This document shows, in pieces, positions 24,395 through 33,596 of a stretch of DNA of 64,000 nucleotides (the first letter of the stretch is position 1; every line of letters begins with the position of its first letter). Below the pieces are notes generated by a model, which did no database searches, was not told the origin of the DNA, and saw nothing but the letters and a program-made list of their open reading frames with translations. The position numbers were made by a program, and so were the translations under genes. Source of the DNA: Ga0077555 sp963746315 (GTDB lineage Bacteria > Pseudomonadota > Alphaproteobacteria > Rhizobiales > Hyphomicrobiaceae); contig CAVVAR010000012.1 of assembly GCA_963746315.1 (NCBI GenBank), positions 992,001 through 1,056,000 on the forward strand, written 5' to 3'.

Positions 24395-25588
24395 CTACCG
24401 GCTTCGGGGCCGAGGCGGCGCGCTGCTGGGCGATACCTGCCCGAGACCTCGCGCCTCCCGATTAAGGCGCGTAAGCAGATCTTGTGTCGCGAGGCCGGTG
24501 ACAGGCATTCGGCTCTGGCGCTCATAGCCTTCAATGGCGGATCTCAGAAGCGGGCCATAGCTGCCGTCGATGCGGGCCTGATAGAGACGCTGCTCGCTCA
24601 GTCGCTGCTGGAGGTCGCGTAGCGGCTGGCCCGAGGCGAGGATCGATGCACTCCGGAGCAGCTCGATGCGGCCGGCAAAGACGCCTGCGTTGACGGCCGT
24701 GTTTGCCACCGTTTCGGCCTTCTCTCGAAGTGTGACCTGACCGCCCTCAGTCAAAATCTTCGACTGAACGTAAGTGCCGACATTGATGCCGATCACCGCG
24801 ACAGTGCCGGCGCGCTCGATCAACAGCGGAGACCCCGAGGACGCGCCGCCCGTATCGCAATGGTGGAGCAGCATCTGGTCTGCATTGAGAAAATCGGGGG
24901 CAATGGACGACCACGGTACGCCCTTGAAATCGCGGGTCACAGTACACGGCTTGGAGTAGGCGAGACGCCATTGGGTCCAGTCGCGATGGTAGGAGAGTTG
25001 AAACACCCGGCCGGCCCGCGCCTCTTTCATGATTTCCGGCGACGACAAGGGCACGACCGGTATGCCGCCTCCCGAGCAAGTGGGTCTGTTGAGGCGGACC
25101 AATGCCCAGTCGTTTGAGGCGTCGATCGGTGGGCGAACGCGGTGTTGGAAATCGCCGACGATCATGCTTTGACCCGTCGAGCCCGTGGCATGGCCCTCGA
25201 TGCGGGCATAGTCGCGAATGCGATCATAGCCCCTTGCGAACATGAAGTCGGAAAGACGAGCAGGCGCTCCCCCGGGCTGCGCAAGGCAATGAGCGGCTGT
25301 CGCGATGATGTTGGGTGCAACGCAAAAGGCGGTGCAGACCGTCCGGGATTGATTCGAGAAAAAGAGGCCTATGTTCTCGGCGACCCGCGCATACCGGTTC
25401 GGAACAATCAGGCGGTCGTCGGTGCCGAAGACCGCAATCCGATTCAGCGCCACCGTAGGCGCGGCCAATGAGTTGCCCAGGGGAGGCGCCGCGTCGGCAG
25501 GGCCGATGCTCGCCAGTATGGTGGCGCAGACCAACCCGAGAAGACCATGCCTCGCCCAACGCGCCGTCGGCATCAGAGCAACCCGCAC
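24395..25588 (-). CDS. Exported trypsin-like serine protease with peptidoglycan-binding-like C-terminus
   Basis: The 397-residue protein has a signal peptide (GLLGLVCATILASIGPADA). The chymotrypsin-type triad is visible: His in ATAAHCLAQPG, Asp in NDWALVRLNRP and Ser in TGGASSGSPLLIE. From about residue 330 a short helical module (LRDLQQRLSEQRLYQARIDG, YGPLLRSAIEGYERQSRM) resembles a peptidoglycan-binding domain. It probably works in the periplasm near the cell wall. GTG 25588 has GAGGGAA upstream; ATG 25573 is an alternative start with the signal peptide kept. The substrate is unknown. Confidence 0.85.
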   Translation of the reverse strand: MRVALMPTARWARHGLLGLVCATILASIGPADAAPPLGNSLAAPTVALNRIAVFGTDDRLIVPNRYARVAENIGLFFSNQSRTVCTAFCVAPNIIATAAHCLAQPGGAPARLSDFMFARGYDRIRDYARIEGHATGSTGQSMIVGDFQHRVRPPIDASNDWALVRLNRPTCSGGGIPVVPLSSPEIMKEARAGRVFQLSYHRDWTQWRLAYSKPCTVTRDFKGVPWSSIAPDFLNADQMLLHHCDTGGASSGSPLLIERAGTVAVIGINVGTYVQSKILTEGGQVTLREKAETVANTAVNAGVFAGRIELLRSASILASGQPLRDLQQRLSEQRLYQARIDGSYGPLLRSAIEGYERQSRMPVTGLATQDLLTRLNREARGLGQVSPSSAPPRPRSR

Positions 25589-25727
25589 ATCATGCGATTC
25601 CCTCGATTGGCATTGCAGCGCATTACCAAAGATTAATGGCGTCGCAAGGTCTCTGTAATGCGACCGTCACTATAGCACGTTCGAGATTGTCGTACCGAGT
25701 GCGAACGATAGCCAGAGGTGAGACCTG

Positions 25728-27260
25728 ATGAACGTCCCAAGTCCCGATCACTCCTCTACCCCCCACGCTAGGGCTGGCCGGCGCATCGGGCCGGTAGCCC
25801 TGGTCGCAGTAGCCGCACTCGGTGGACTCGCCGTTTGGCAGGCCCCTGGCGCCGTCGCGCAAAGGGCCGAGCCGCCCACGGTCGCGACGCCAATTGGCCG
25901 CGCCCCTTACAGCTTCGCCGATATCATTGAGAAGGTGAAGCCGGCGGTCGTGAGCATCCATGTCGCAGCGGGTGGCAGCCCGAGGGTCGCAAGCCGAGGG
26001 CGAAACGGACGCGATCCGCTGCCTGAGCTGCCGGATGACCACCCGCTCAAGGAGTTCTTCAAGAACCTGCCCAAGGAATTCGGTGGCGGGGCTCCTCAGG
26101 GACCTCGACGCGCGCAGGCCCAGGGCTCGGGTTTCGTCATCTCCCCGGACGGCTACGTGGTAACCAACAATCACGTCGTCGCGGGTGCCTCGAAGATCCA
26201 GGTGAGCTTCGACGATCGTGAGAAGCTCGACGCGGAGATGATCGGCACGGATGCGCGCACCGACATCGCGCTCCTGAAGATCACCAACCCGAAGGGCCGG
26301 CTGCCGAGCGTCCAGTTCTCGTCGAAGCCGGTACGCGTTGGCGACTGGGTACTCGCAGTGGGCAATCCGTTCGGCCTCGGCGGCACCGTTACGGCCGGAA
26401 TCGTCTCGGCGTTGAGCCGCGATATCGGCTCGGGACCTTACGATTTCCTGCAGATCGACGCCGCGGTCAACAAAGGCAATTCTGGTGGTCCGACCTTCAA
26501 TCTTGATGGCGAGGTCGTCGGTGTGAACACGGCGATCTACAGTCCTTCGGGTGGTAATGTCGGCATCGCCTTCGCCGTGCCGGCCAACACTGCGAGCGAC
26601 GTGGTCGAGCAGTTGCGCACGAACAAGACCGTCAGTCGCGGCTGGCTCGGCGTCAAGATCGAGAGCGTCGATGACGACAAGGCCGCGAGCCTTGGTCTCA
26701 AGGAGTCGCGAGGCGCACTCGTGAACGAGGTGACGCCCGGTGGCCCAGCTGCATCCAGCACTCTCAAGGCTGGCGACGTCATCCTTTCCGTGAACGGCGA
26801 GAAGGTCGAGAACAGTCGTGATCTCGCGCGCAAGATCGCCGAGATCCAGCCGTCGGCAAATGTTGCTCTCGAAGTGTCACGTTACGGCAGGACGGAGACG
26901 ATCAACGTCAAGCTTGGCACGTTCCCCACCGACCCGCAGGTGGCTGCGGCTCCGAAGGTCGAGCCGCAAGCCGGCTCGACCCAGCTATCGGCGCTCGGGT
27001 TGACGGTCACCGAAGCCAAGGACCCCAAGGCTGAAGGCGTGGTGATCAAGGACGTGGACAACGACTCGGATGCGGCCCTCAAGGGCCTCAAGGCTGGCGA
27101 TGTCATCCTCGAGGTGCAGGGACAGCCGATCAAGGCGGCGAACGACGTCGTGGCCGGCATCAAGAAAGCGCGTGACAACGCTCGAAAGGCCGTGTTGCTC
27201 CGCGTCAAGCAAGGCGAGACAGTGCGGTTCGTTGCCGTCCAGCTCAAGGATGCGGGATAA
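25728..27260 (+). CDS. degP: Periplasmic serine protease Do/DegP
   Basis: The 510-residue protein is a HtrA-family protease-chaperone that handles misfolded envelope proteins. It has an N-terminal signal or anchor (VALVAVAALGGLAVWQAPGA), the triad His in VVTNNHVVAGA (about residue 149), Asp in DARTDIALLKI (about 178) and Ser in NKGNSGGPTFN (about 252), then two PDZ domains (from about residues 300 and 410). A good AGAGGTGAG ribosome-binding site precedes ATG 25728. In rhizobia degP lies at this same place between the cytochrome maturation genes and a two-component system. Confidence 0.95.
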   Translation: MNVPSPDHSSTPHARAGRRIGPVALVAVAALGGLAVWQAPGAVAQRAEPPTVATPIGRAPYSFADIIEKVKPAVVSIHVAAGGSPRVASRGRNGRDPLPELPDDHPLKEFFKNLPKEFGGGAPQGPRRAQAQGSGFVISPDGYVVTNNHVVAGASKIQVSFDDREKLDAEMIGTDARTDIALLKITNPKGRLPSVQFSSKPVRVGDWVLAVGNPFGLGGTVTAGIVSALSRDIGSGPYDFLQIDAAVNKGNSGGPTFNLDGEVVGVNTAIYSPSGGNVGIAFAVPANTASDVVEQLRTNKTVSRGWLGVKIESVDDDKAASLGLKESRGALVNEVTPGGPAASSTLKAGDVILSVNGEKVENSRDLARKIAEIQPSANVALEVSRYGRTETINVKLGTFPTDPQVAAAPKVEPQAGSTQLSALGLTVTEAKDPKAEGVVIKDVDNDSDAALKGLKAGDVILEVQGQPIKAANDVVAGIKKARDNARKAVLLRVKQGETVRFVAVQLKDAG

Positions 27261-27361
27261 GAGGCGTCTGACTGTCCTTCTTGATCGTTATCGAGGCGCG
27301 CTTCTTCGGAGGCGCGCCTCAGGACTTCCGAGAACGTCCAACGCTGGGAGAATTGACCGCC

Positions 27362-28042
27362 ATGCGGGTGCTCATCGTCGAGGATGATCGGGAGATCGCC
27401 CACTTCGTGCAGCGCGGCCTGAAGGAAAGCGGTCATGGCGCCGAGGTTGCCTTTGATGGCAATGCTGGTCTCGATCTGGCGCTGGCTGGCGCCTTCGATG
27501 CGATCATTGTCGATCGCATGCTTCCCGGGCGTGATGGACTTTCGTTGATCCTGGCGCTTCGCGAGGCCGGCATCCGGGTGCCTGTGCTCATTCTGTCGGC
27601 ACTTGGCGAGGTGGACGACCGGGTCAAGGGCCTGAAGGCTGGCGGCGACGACTATCTGACCAAACCCTTCGCATTGACCGAGCTACTCGCCAGAATCGAG
27701 GCACTGGGTCGTCGCGCGTCTCCCGACGAGCCAGCAACCCGCTACGCCGTCGGGGATCTCGTGCTCGACAGGTTGACGCACAAGGTCGCGCGCGCGGGCG
27801 AGCCGATCGCACTGCAGCCGCGCGAGTTCCGCCTTCTCGAGTACCTCATGCGCAACGCCGGACAGGTGGTCACCCGCACGATGCTGCTGGAGAATGTCTG
27901 GGATTATCACTTCGATCCGCAGACCAATGTGATCGACGTGCACGTCTCGCGCCTCAGAGGCAAGATCGACAAAGGCTTCGATAGACCATTGCTGCATACT
28001 GTCCGCGGCGCCGGCTACATGATCCGAGATGGGACCGGGTAA
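27362..28042 (+). CDS. Response regulator, OmpR family
   Basis: The 226-residue protein begins MRVLIVEDDREIAHFVQRGL and has the phospho-acceptor Asp in AIIVDRMLPGRDGL, the Lys in DDYLTKPFALTELL, and a winged helix (LQPREFRLLEYLMRNAGQVV, NVIDVHVSRLRGKIDKGF). It overlaps the next kinase gene by 14 bases. The place right after degP suggests an envelope-stress role, similar to CpxR or to the conserved rhizobial degP-linked system; the signal is not known. Confidence 0.93.
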   Translation: MRVLIVEDDREIAHFVQRGLKESGHGAEVAFDGNAGLDLALAGAFDAIIVDRMLPGRDGLSLILALREAGIRVPVLILSALGEVDDRVKGLKAGGDDYLTKPFALTELLARIEALGRRASPDEPATRYAVGDLVLDRLTHKVARAGEPIALQPREFRLLEYLMRNAGQVVTRTMLLENVWDYHFDPQTNVIDVHVSRLRGKIDKGFDRPLLHTVRGAGYMIRDGTG

Positions 28043-29465
28043 GCTGCTCAAGTCCACCGTCTTCCGGCGAACCCTGACGGTGGTTCTGTTGCTTGCCGGA
28101 GTGGCGGCGGCCGTGACAGGGCTCGTCGGCTGGCACGCCAATGGCATTCTGACGCGAGCTTCCGAGCGCGCGGTCGAAACGGACGCGGCCGAGCTCAGGA
28201 CCGAGCTGATGGGCCGAGGCTTTGACGCTTTGGCGCAACTGGTCGCGGACAAGAGTTGCGGCGGGGGTGGCGGCGTCTACTATCTGGCCGACGCCAGCGG
28301 CCAGTACCGTGCCGGTAACATGGCGCGCCTTCCCCAATGGACAGGGGTTCCGGGCCGAGGCGTGTTCACTTATTCCCGTGCTTCCGATCCTTCCGCCCCC
28401 GTGCGTCGGGCCGCGGGGCTGCGAATCGAGATCGACGGACAACCACGTCTCGTGGTCGGTCGAGACATCGAGGACCAGAGGGCTCTTCTGCTCGCCATTT
28501 ATCGCAGCATTGGCCTCGGCACAGGCGTGCTTGTCCTGATCGGACTAGGCGGCAGCGTGCTCGTCAGCCGACATATTCAGTTGAGAATCGATGCCATGAG
28601 CCAGGCCAGCGCTCGCATCATGTCGGGCGACTTGGGAGGCCGCATTCCGTCTGATGGCTCCGGCGACGAGCACGATCGACTGGCCCTCCAACTCAACGAC
28701 ATGCTTGCTCGCATCGAGCAGCTGATGCTCGGGCTGCGCGAGGTCTCGGACAACATCGCGCACGATCTCAAGACGCCCCTCAACCGGCTGCGCAATCGTG
28801 CTGAGGCGGCGCTTGCGGATGGCCGAGGGCCCGAGGCGTGGCGGAGTGGCCTTGAGCGTGTGATCGACGAGGCAGACGAGTTGATCAAAACGTTCAACGC
28901 TCTGCTGCTCATTGCTAGGCTCGAGGCCGGCAGCACGACAGATGGGTTTGCCACGCTGGATCTGGGCCAGCTCGTCGCTGATGTGGCCGAGCTCTATGAA
29001 CCGGTCGCCGAGGAAGCGGGCTTTCGGCTCGAATGCAGCACCGATGACTGCCTTCCAGTGCTCGGCAACCGCCAGCTCATCGGTCAGGCGCTGGCGAACC
29101 TCATCGACAACGCCCTGAAGTATTCGAGCAGGAGCAGGCAGCGGGACATTTCCATCGAGGCGCGTCGGCAAGGCGGCCTCGCTCGCATCACCGTCGCCGA
29201 TCGGGGACCGGGGGTAGCGCCAGAGCATCGAGAGCGTGCGCTTAAACGCTTCGTGCGCCTGGAGCAGAGCAGATCGTTGCCCGGCACAGGCCTGGGCCTC
29301 AGCCTCGTCGCGGCCGTGACACGCCTTCATGGCGGCACTGTGCGGCTTGAGGACAACGATCCGGGTCTGCGCGTCGTTATGGCACTCCCACTCGCGTCAA
29401 CGGGACCGAACGTGGCAGACTCGCGCCCGGATCGGATGATCGAGTTGGAGACAGCGCGAGGATGA
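28029..29465 (+). CDS. Sensor histidine kinase partner of the degP-linked regulator
   Basis: The 478-residue kinase has membrane helices at about residues 14-38 and 160-183 with a periplasmic sensor domain of about 120 residues between them, then a HAMP domain. The H box is REVSDNIAHDLKTPLNRLR; ATP-binding boxes are ALANLIDNALKYS, VADRGPGVAPEH and PGTGLGLSLV. A run of five glycines after a cysteine (DKSCGGGGG, near residue 75) in the sensor region is unusual. Its stop codon overlaps the glnE start (ATGA). Confidence 0.92.
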   Translation: MGPGKLLKSTVFRRTLTVVLLLAGVAAAVTGLVGWHANGILTRASERAVETDAAELRTELMGRGFDALAQLVADKSCGGGGGVYYLADASGQYRAGNMARLPQWTGVPGRGVFTYSRASDPSAPVRRAAGLRIEIDGQPRLVVGRDIEDQRALLLAIYRSIGLGTGVLVLIGLGGSVLVSRHIQLRIDAMSQASARIMSGDLGGRIPSDGSGDEHDRLALQLNDMLARIEQLMLGLREVSDNIAHDLKTPLNRLRNRAEAALADGRGPEAWRSGLERVIDEADELIKTFNALLLIARLEAGSTTDGFATLDLGQLVADVAELYEPVAEEAGFRLECSTDDCLPVLGNRQLIGQALANLIDNALKYSSRSRQRDISIEARRQGGLARITVADRGPGVAPEHRERALKRFVRLEQSRSLPGTGLGLSLVAAVTRLHGGTVRLEDNDPGLRVVMALPLASTGPNVADSRPDRMIELETARG

Positions 29466-32407
29466 CGAGCAGCGACAGCGACCGCCCTCTCCACCAGAGG
29501 CTTGTCGAGGCGCCACAGCCACTGGCCGAAGGAGATGCTGCGACACTTCTCGACGACCTCGTCGCCGAGAGCGGTGATGGTGAACGCCATGCGCGTCTGG
29601 CAGCGCTGGTTGCTGTTGAGCCCGTCCGCGACCTTCTAGGAGGCACGCTGAGTTGCTCGCCTTACTTGGCGGGGCTCCTGCGGCGCGACCCAGAGAGGCT
29701 CGTGAGGGTTCTCGATAGTGCGCCCGAAGCGCGGCTCGCGGAGCTTGTCGGACAACTGGCGGATCGCGTGGGTAGCGCAGCGAGCATCGTCGATGCGATG
29801 CGACTGTTGCGGGAGTTCAAAAACGAGGCGGCGTTGTTGCTGGCGCTCGCTGACCTGGGCGGCGTGTGGCCCGTCATGCGCGTGACGGCCGGGCTCACGG
29901 CTGTCGCCGATGCGGCCGTTGCCGCCGCCATTCACTATCTGTTTCGACAAGCGAGCCATCGCGGTGATTGGCTCGCCGAGAACCCCGAGTGCCCCGAGCT
30001 TGGCTCGGGCTACATGGTGCTCGCGATGGGCAAGCATGGCGCGGGCGAGCTCAATTATTCGAGCGACATCGATCTCATCGTCTTCTACGAGCCGGCCCTT
30101 GCCCGGCTTAAGCCTAGTCTCGAGCCGTCGGCCTTTTTCGTGCGGATGACGCGCGATCTCGTGAAGCTCATGCAGGAGCGCACCGCGGACGGCTATGTCT
30201 TTCGCACCGATCTACGCTTGCGGCCGGATCCCGGCGCGACGCAAGTGGCGATCTCGTCCGATGCCGCGCTCAACTACTACGAAAGCTTTGGCCAGAACTG
30301 GGAACGGGCAGCGCTGATCAAGGCGCGCGCCATTGCGGGCGATGTTGCCGCGGGTACGTCTTTCATAGCGGAGCTCGCGCCCTTCATTTGGCGCAAGTAT
30401 CTCGACTTCGCGGCCATCGCCGACATCCATGCAATGAAGCGTCAGATCAACGCTTTCAAAGGCTTCGGGAACATCGGTGTTGCTGGCCACAACATCAAGC
30501 TGGGGCGTGGCGGGATCCGCGAGGTCGAGTTTTTCGTGCAAACGCAGCAGTTGATCGCTGGAGGGCGGCAAACGGACCTGCGCGTCCCGACTACACTCGG
30601 CGCTCTGGATCGGCTCGCTGACAGGGGCTGGATCAGGCACGAGGTCGTTGCGGATCTGTCGGAGGCGTACCAATATCTGCGCCGGATTGAGCATCGCCTG
30701 CAGATGATTGCCGACGAGCAGACGCAGACACTCCCGACGGCCCCTGCCGATCTCGAGCGGCTTGCGCGGTTCTCCGGATATGCCACGACGGATGCGTTCG
30801 CAAACGCGCTCGTCGCACGTCTCGAGCGCGTGCAGGAGCACTACGCGGCTCTTTTCGAGGCGACCCCGGAGCTGACGTCCGCTGGCGCCAATATGGTTTT
30901 CGCGGGCGAATCCGACGACCCCGGGACCGTGGAGACACTGAGCCGAATGGGCTACGAGCGCCCCAGTGACGCTATCGCGGCCGTGCGGGGCTGGCATCAC
31001 GGGCGCTATCCGGCCGTCCGCACGCCCCGCGCGCGCGAGCTTCTCACCGAGGTCCAGCCGTTGCTGATCGAGGCGCTGGGTCGCACTGCCGATCCGGATG
31101 GGGCGCTGGCGAGCTTCGATCGCTTTCTTGCCGAGCTACCGTCGGGCGTTCAGCTCTTTTCCCTGTTGCGCGCCAATCCCAGCCTGCTGCGGCTCGTCGC
31201 CGACATCATGGGAACGGCACCCCGGCTTGCACGCATTCTCAGCCGTCGTCGCCGGGTTCTCGATGCCGTTCTCGATCCCGGCTTCTTCGGAAGCCTCCCT
31301 GACGCCGAGGCCCTGAAGCGGATCGTCGAGGACGCTGTCGGGGCTGGGCCCGATTTTCAGGAGGCACTGGATCGCGCGCGCGTCATCGGAAACGAGCAGG
31401 CGTTTCTGATCGGGGTCCGGATTCTTTCGGGCACGATCTCGGCCGGTCAAGCCGGCGGTGCTTATGCTGAGCTTGCAGGCCGGCTCATTCAGGCGCTGGC
31501 AGATCGGGTCGAGGCCGAGATGGTCCGCTCGCACGGGCGCGTTCCGGGCGGCGGCGCCGCGGTGATCGCCATGGGAAAGCTCGGCGGTCGCGAGATGACG
31601 GCGGCCTCCGATCTCGACCTCATCGTGATCTACGATTTCGATCTCGATGCCACCCAGTCGGACGGAGAGCGACCCCTTGCTCCAAGCCAGTACTACGCCC
31701 GCTTCACACAGCGTCTTATCTCGGCTCTGTCCGTGCCGACGGCCGAAGGTCAGCTCTACGACGTGGACATGCGCCTCAGGCCTTCGGGCCAGAAGGGGCC
31801 GGTAGCGACGCAACTGACGCGCTTTGTCGATTATCAGACGAATGAAGCGTGGACGTGGGAGCACATGGCGTTGACGCGGGCCCGTGTGGTGAGCGGTCCG
31901 CCTGAGCTTGTCGCCAGGGTGGAGAGTGCCATTCGCGACGTACTGGTCCGTCCTCGCGATCGGGCCAAGATAGCACTCGACGTGCGCGAGATGCGCGCCC
32001 TGATCGCGAAAGAGAAGGGAACGAGCAATCTCTGGGACATGAAGCAGGTTCGCGGAGGGCTGGTGGATCTCGAGTTTATTGCGCAGCATCTGCAACTTGT
32101 TCACGCTGCTGCGCAGCCCGCTATCCTGGATCAAACGACGACCTTGGCGCTCGGAAAGCTGGCGGAGAAAGGTCTCCTAAGTCAGACGGCGGTCGATGTA
32201 TTGATTCCAGCGGCCGGTCTCATCCACAACCTGACGCAAGTCACACGGCTGACGCTCGACGGTCCCTTCGAGCCGGCGAACGCGCCGGATGGGTTGAAAG
32301 GTCTGCTGGCCAGGGTCGGCGATGCGCCGGATTTCGAGAGGCTCGAGGCATCGCTTGCCGAGGCGGCAGCCGAGGTGGCGCGGCTGTTCGACGAGCTTGT
32401 CGTCTGA
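29462..32407 (+). CDS. glnE: Bifunctional glutamine synthetase adenylyltransferase/adenylyl-removing enzyme
   Basis: The 981-residue enzyme switches glutamine synthetase off by adding AMP and on by removing it, according to PII signals. Two nucleotidyltransferase domains are visible: the deadenylylating one with LNYSSDIDLIVFYEP (about residue 200) and the adenylylating one with MTAASDLDLIVIYDFD (about residue 715), each followed by the conserved Arg-rich segment (VFRTDLRLRPDPGATQVAIS and YDVDMRLRPSGQKGPVAT). The length is normal. Overlap with the upstream kinase stop shows co-translation, an arrangement also known in other Hyphomicrobiales. Confidence 0.96.
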   Translation: MTSSDSDRPLHQRLVEAPQPLAEGDAATLLDDLVAESGDGERHARLAALVAVEPVRDLLGGTLSCSPYLAGLLRRDPERLVRVLDSAPEARLAELVGQLADRVGSAASIVDAMRLLREFKNEAALLLALADLGGVWPVMRVTAGLTAVADAAVAAAIHYLFRQASHRGDWLAENPECPELGSGYMVLAMGKHGAGELNYSSDIDLIVFYEPALARLKPSLEPSAFFVRMTRDLVKLMQERTADGYVFRTDLRLRPDPGATQVAISSDAALNYYESFGQNWERAALIKARAIAGDVAAGTSFIAELAPFIWRKYLDFAAIADIHAMKRQINAFKGFGNIGVAGHNIKLGRGGIREVEFFVQTQQLIAGGRQTDLRVPTTLGALDRLADRGWIRHEVVADLSEAYQYLRRIEHRLQMIADEQTQTLPTAPADLERLARFSGYATTDAFANALVARLERVQEHYAALFEATPELTSAGANMVFAGESDDPGTVETLSRMGYERPSDAIAAVRGWHHGRYPAVRTPRARELLTEVQPLLIEALGRTADPDGALASFDRFLAELPSGVQLFSLLRANPSLLRLVADIMGTAPRLARILSRRRRVLDAVLDPGFFGSLPDAEALKRIVEDAVGAGPDFQEALDRARVIGNEQAFLIGVRILSGTISAGQAGGAYAELAGRLIQALADRVEAEMVRSHGRVPGGGAAVIAMGKLGGREMTAASDLDLIVIYDFDLDATQSDGERPLAPSQYYARFTQRLISALSVPTAEGQLYDVDMRLRPSGQKGPVATQLTRFVDYQTNEAWTWEHMALTRARVVSGPPELVARVESAIRDVLVRPRDRAKIALDVREMRALIAKEKGTSNLWDMKQVRGGLVDLEFIAQHLQLVHAAAQPAILDQTTTLALGKLAEKGLLSQTAVDVLIPAAGLIHNLTQVTRLTLDGPFEPANAPDGLKGLLARVGDAPDFERLEASLAEAAAEVARLFDELVV

Positions 32408-32505
32408 ATTGGCGTCCCAGCGCGACGGAACTTTGCTCCAGCTCCGTTTCAGGAGCATCGCCTCCATTTGGTGCCGTCGTGGCGCCCTGGAACGAGGAGC
32501 TGAAG

Positions 32506-33519
32506 ATGTCCAAGAAGAAGATTGCGATCGTCGCCGTCGGCGTTCTTGCCGTGGCCGGTGCAGTTGCGGCTGTGTCGGCACAAGGTCACCGGGGCGGTTG
32601 GCACCACGGGGGTGGCCATGGCGACCGGATGATGATGGGCGACGGGGACGAGGGGCGCGGCATGCGAGGCCGGTTCGGTCGCGCGCTGACCAAGGACGAG
32701 TTCGATAGCCGGATGCGCGAGCGGTTCGGGCGCCTGGACAAGAACGGCGACAACGTCGTTGATGCGGCCGAGATGGAGTTTGCCATCAACGATCGCATGT
32801 CACGCCGGTTCGGCGGCCGTAGTCGGGGCGATGGGCCGATGGGTGGCCGCATGATGCGCGCCTTCGATGGCAATCGCGATGGAAAGGTAACGATCGAAGA
32901 GGTCCGAGCCGAGTTCGGCCGGCGTTTCGCAGAGGCCGATCTCAACTCGGACGGCAAGATCGACGACGCTGATCTGCCCCCGATGATGCGCGGTAGAAAT
33001 GTGCTCGAAAATGGTGCGGTCGGAATGGGCCATCGCGGGCGCCACGGCATGATGCGTGGCCTCGCCTTCGCACGGCAGGCCGACGCGAACAAGGACGGGA
33101 TCATCACCCTCGACGAGGTCAATGCCATGGCCGACCGAGAGCATGCCCGCTTCGACCGCAACAACGACGGGGCGGTTGATCAAGCCGATCGGCAGGCCTT
33201 GCGCCAGGAAATGGTCGAGTATGCGGTGAAACGCATGGCTCACCGCCTCGGTGCCGGGGCAGACGGAAAGCTCACCCGGGAACAGTTCCAGACCAAGGCC
33301 GCAGAGCGCTTCGCGCGCATGGATCATAACGGCGACGGCACGATTTCTCGTGACGAACGCCCAGGCTGGGGTCACGGCCGGCATAGCTGGCGGCATGGCG
33401 GCGGCCATCACGACGGCATGAGCTTCGGGCACGGAGGACGACATAAAGGTGGTGGGATGACGGAACCCGGTGAGTCGCGTGGCTCGGACTCGTCGGATAT
33501 GCCGCCCACCAAGAACTGA
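32506..33519 (+). CDS. Exported multi-EF-hand calcium-binding protein
   Basis: The 337-residue protein has a signal peptide (IAIVAVGVLAVAGAVAAVSA) and at least six EF-hand loops of the DxNxDG type: DKNGDNVVD, DGNRDGKVT, DLNSDGKID, DANKDGIIT, DRNNDGAVD and DHNGDGTIS. The regions between are rich in His, Gly and Met (for example HRGGWHHGGGHGDRMMMGDG), so transition metals could be bound as well as calcium. A GAGGAG site precedes ATG 32506. It is encoded just before an ECF sigma gene and a metal-sensor-like gene, which points to a periplasmic metal or calcium response. Confidence 0.88.
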   Translation: MSKKKIAIVAVGVLAVAGAVAAVSAQGHRGGWHHGGGHGDRMMMGDGDEGRGMRGRFGRALTKDEFDSRMRERFGRLDKNGDNVVDAAEMEFAINDRMSRRFGGRSRGDGPMGGRMMRAFDGNRDGKVTIEEVRAEFGRRFAEADLNSDGKIDDADLPPMMRGRNVLENGAVGMGHRGRHGMMRGLAFARQADANKDGIITLDEVNAMADREHARFDRNNDGAVDQADRQALRQEMVEYAVKRMAHRLGAGADGKLTREQFQTKAAERFARMDHNGDGTISRDERPGWGHGRHSWRHGGGHHDGMSFGHGGRHKGGGMTEPGESRGSDSSDMPPTKN

Positions 33520-33596
33520 CGATCTCGGTGCATGGTGGTAGCTCCGGCACGCCGGATCGGGCAAGCTCGACGCATCGGCCGTGAAGGGCCCATGAG

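Noticed and set aside
25960..26163. Plus-strand small frame inside degP
   Set aside because: It is an out-of-frame shadow of the Gly/Arg-rich linker region of DegP.
32429..32452. A GGAAC...CGTTT pair resembling an EcfG-type promoter upstream of the EF-hand gene
   Set aside because: The gap between the two parts is only about 13 bases, shorter than the 16-17 expected for that promoter class.
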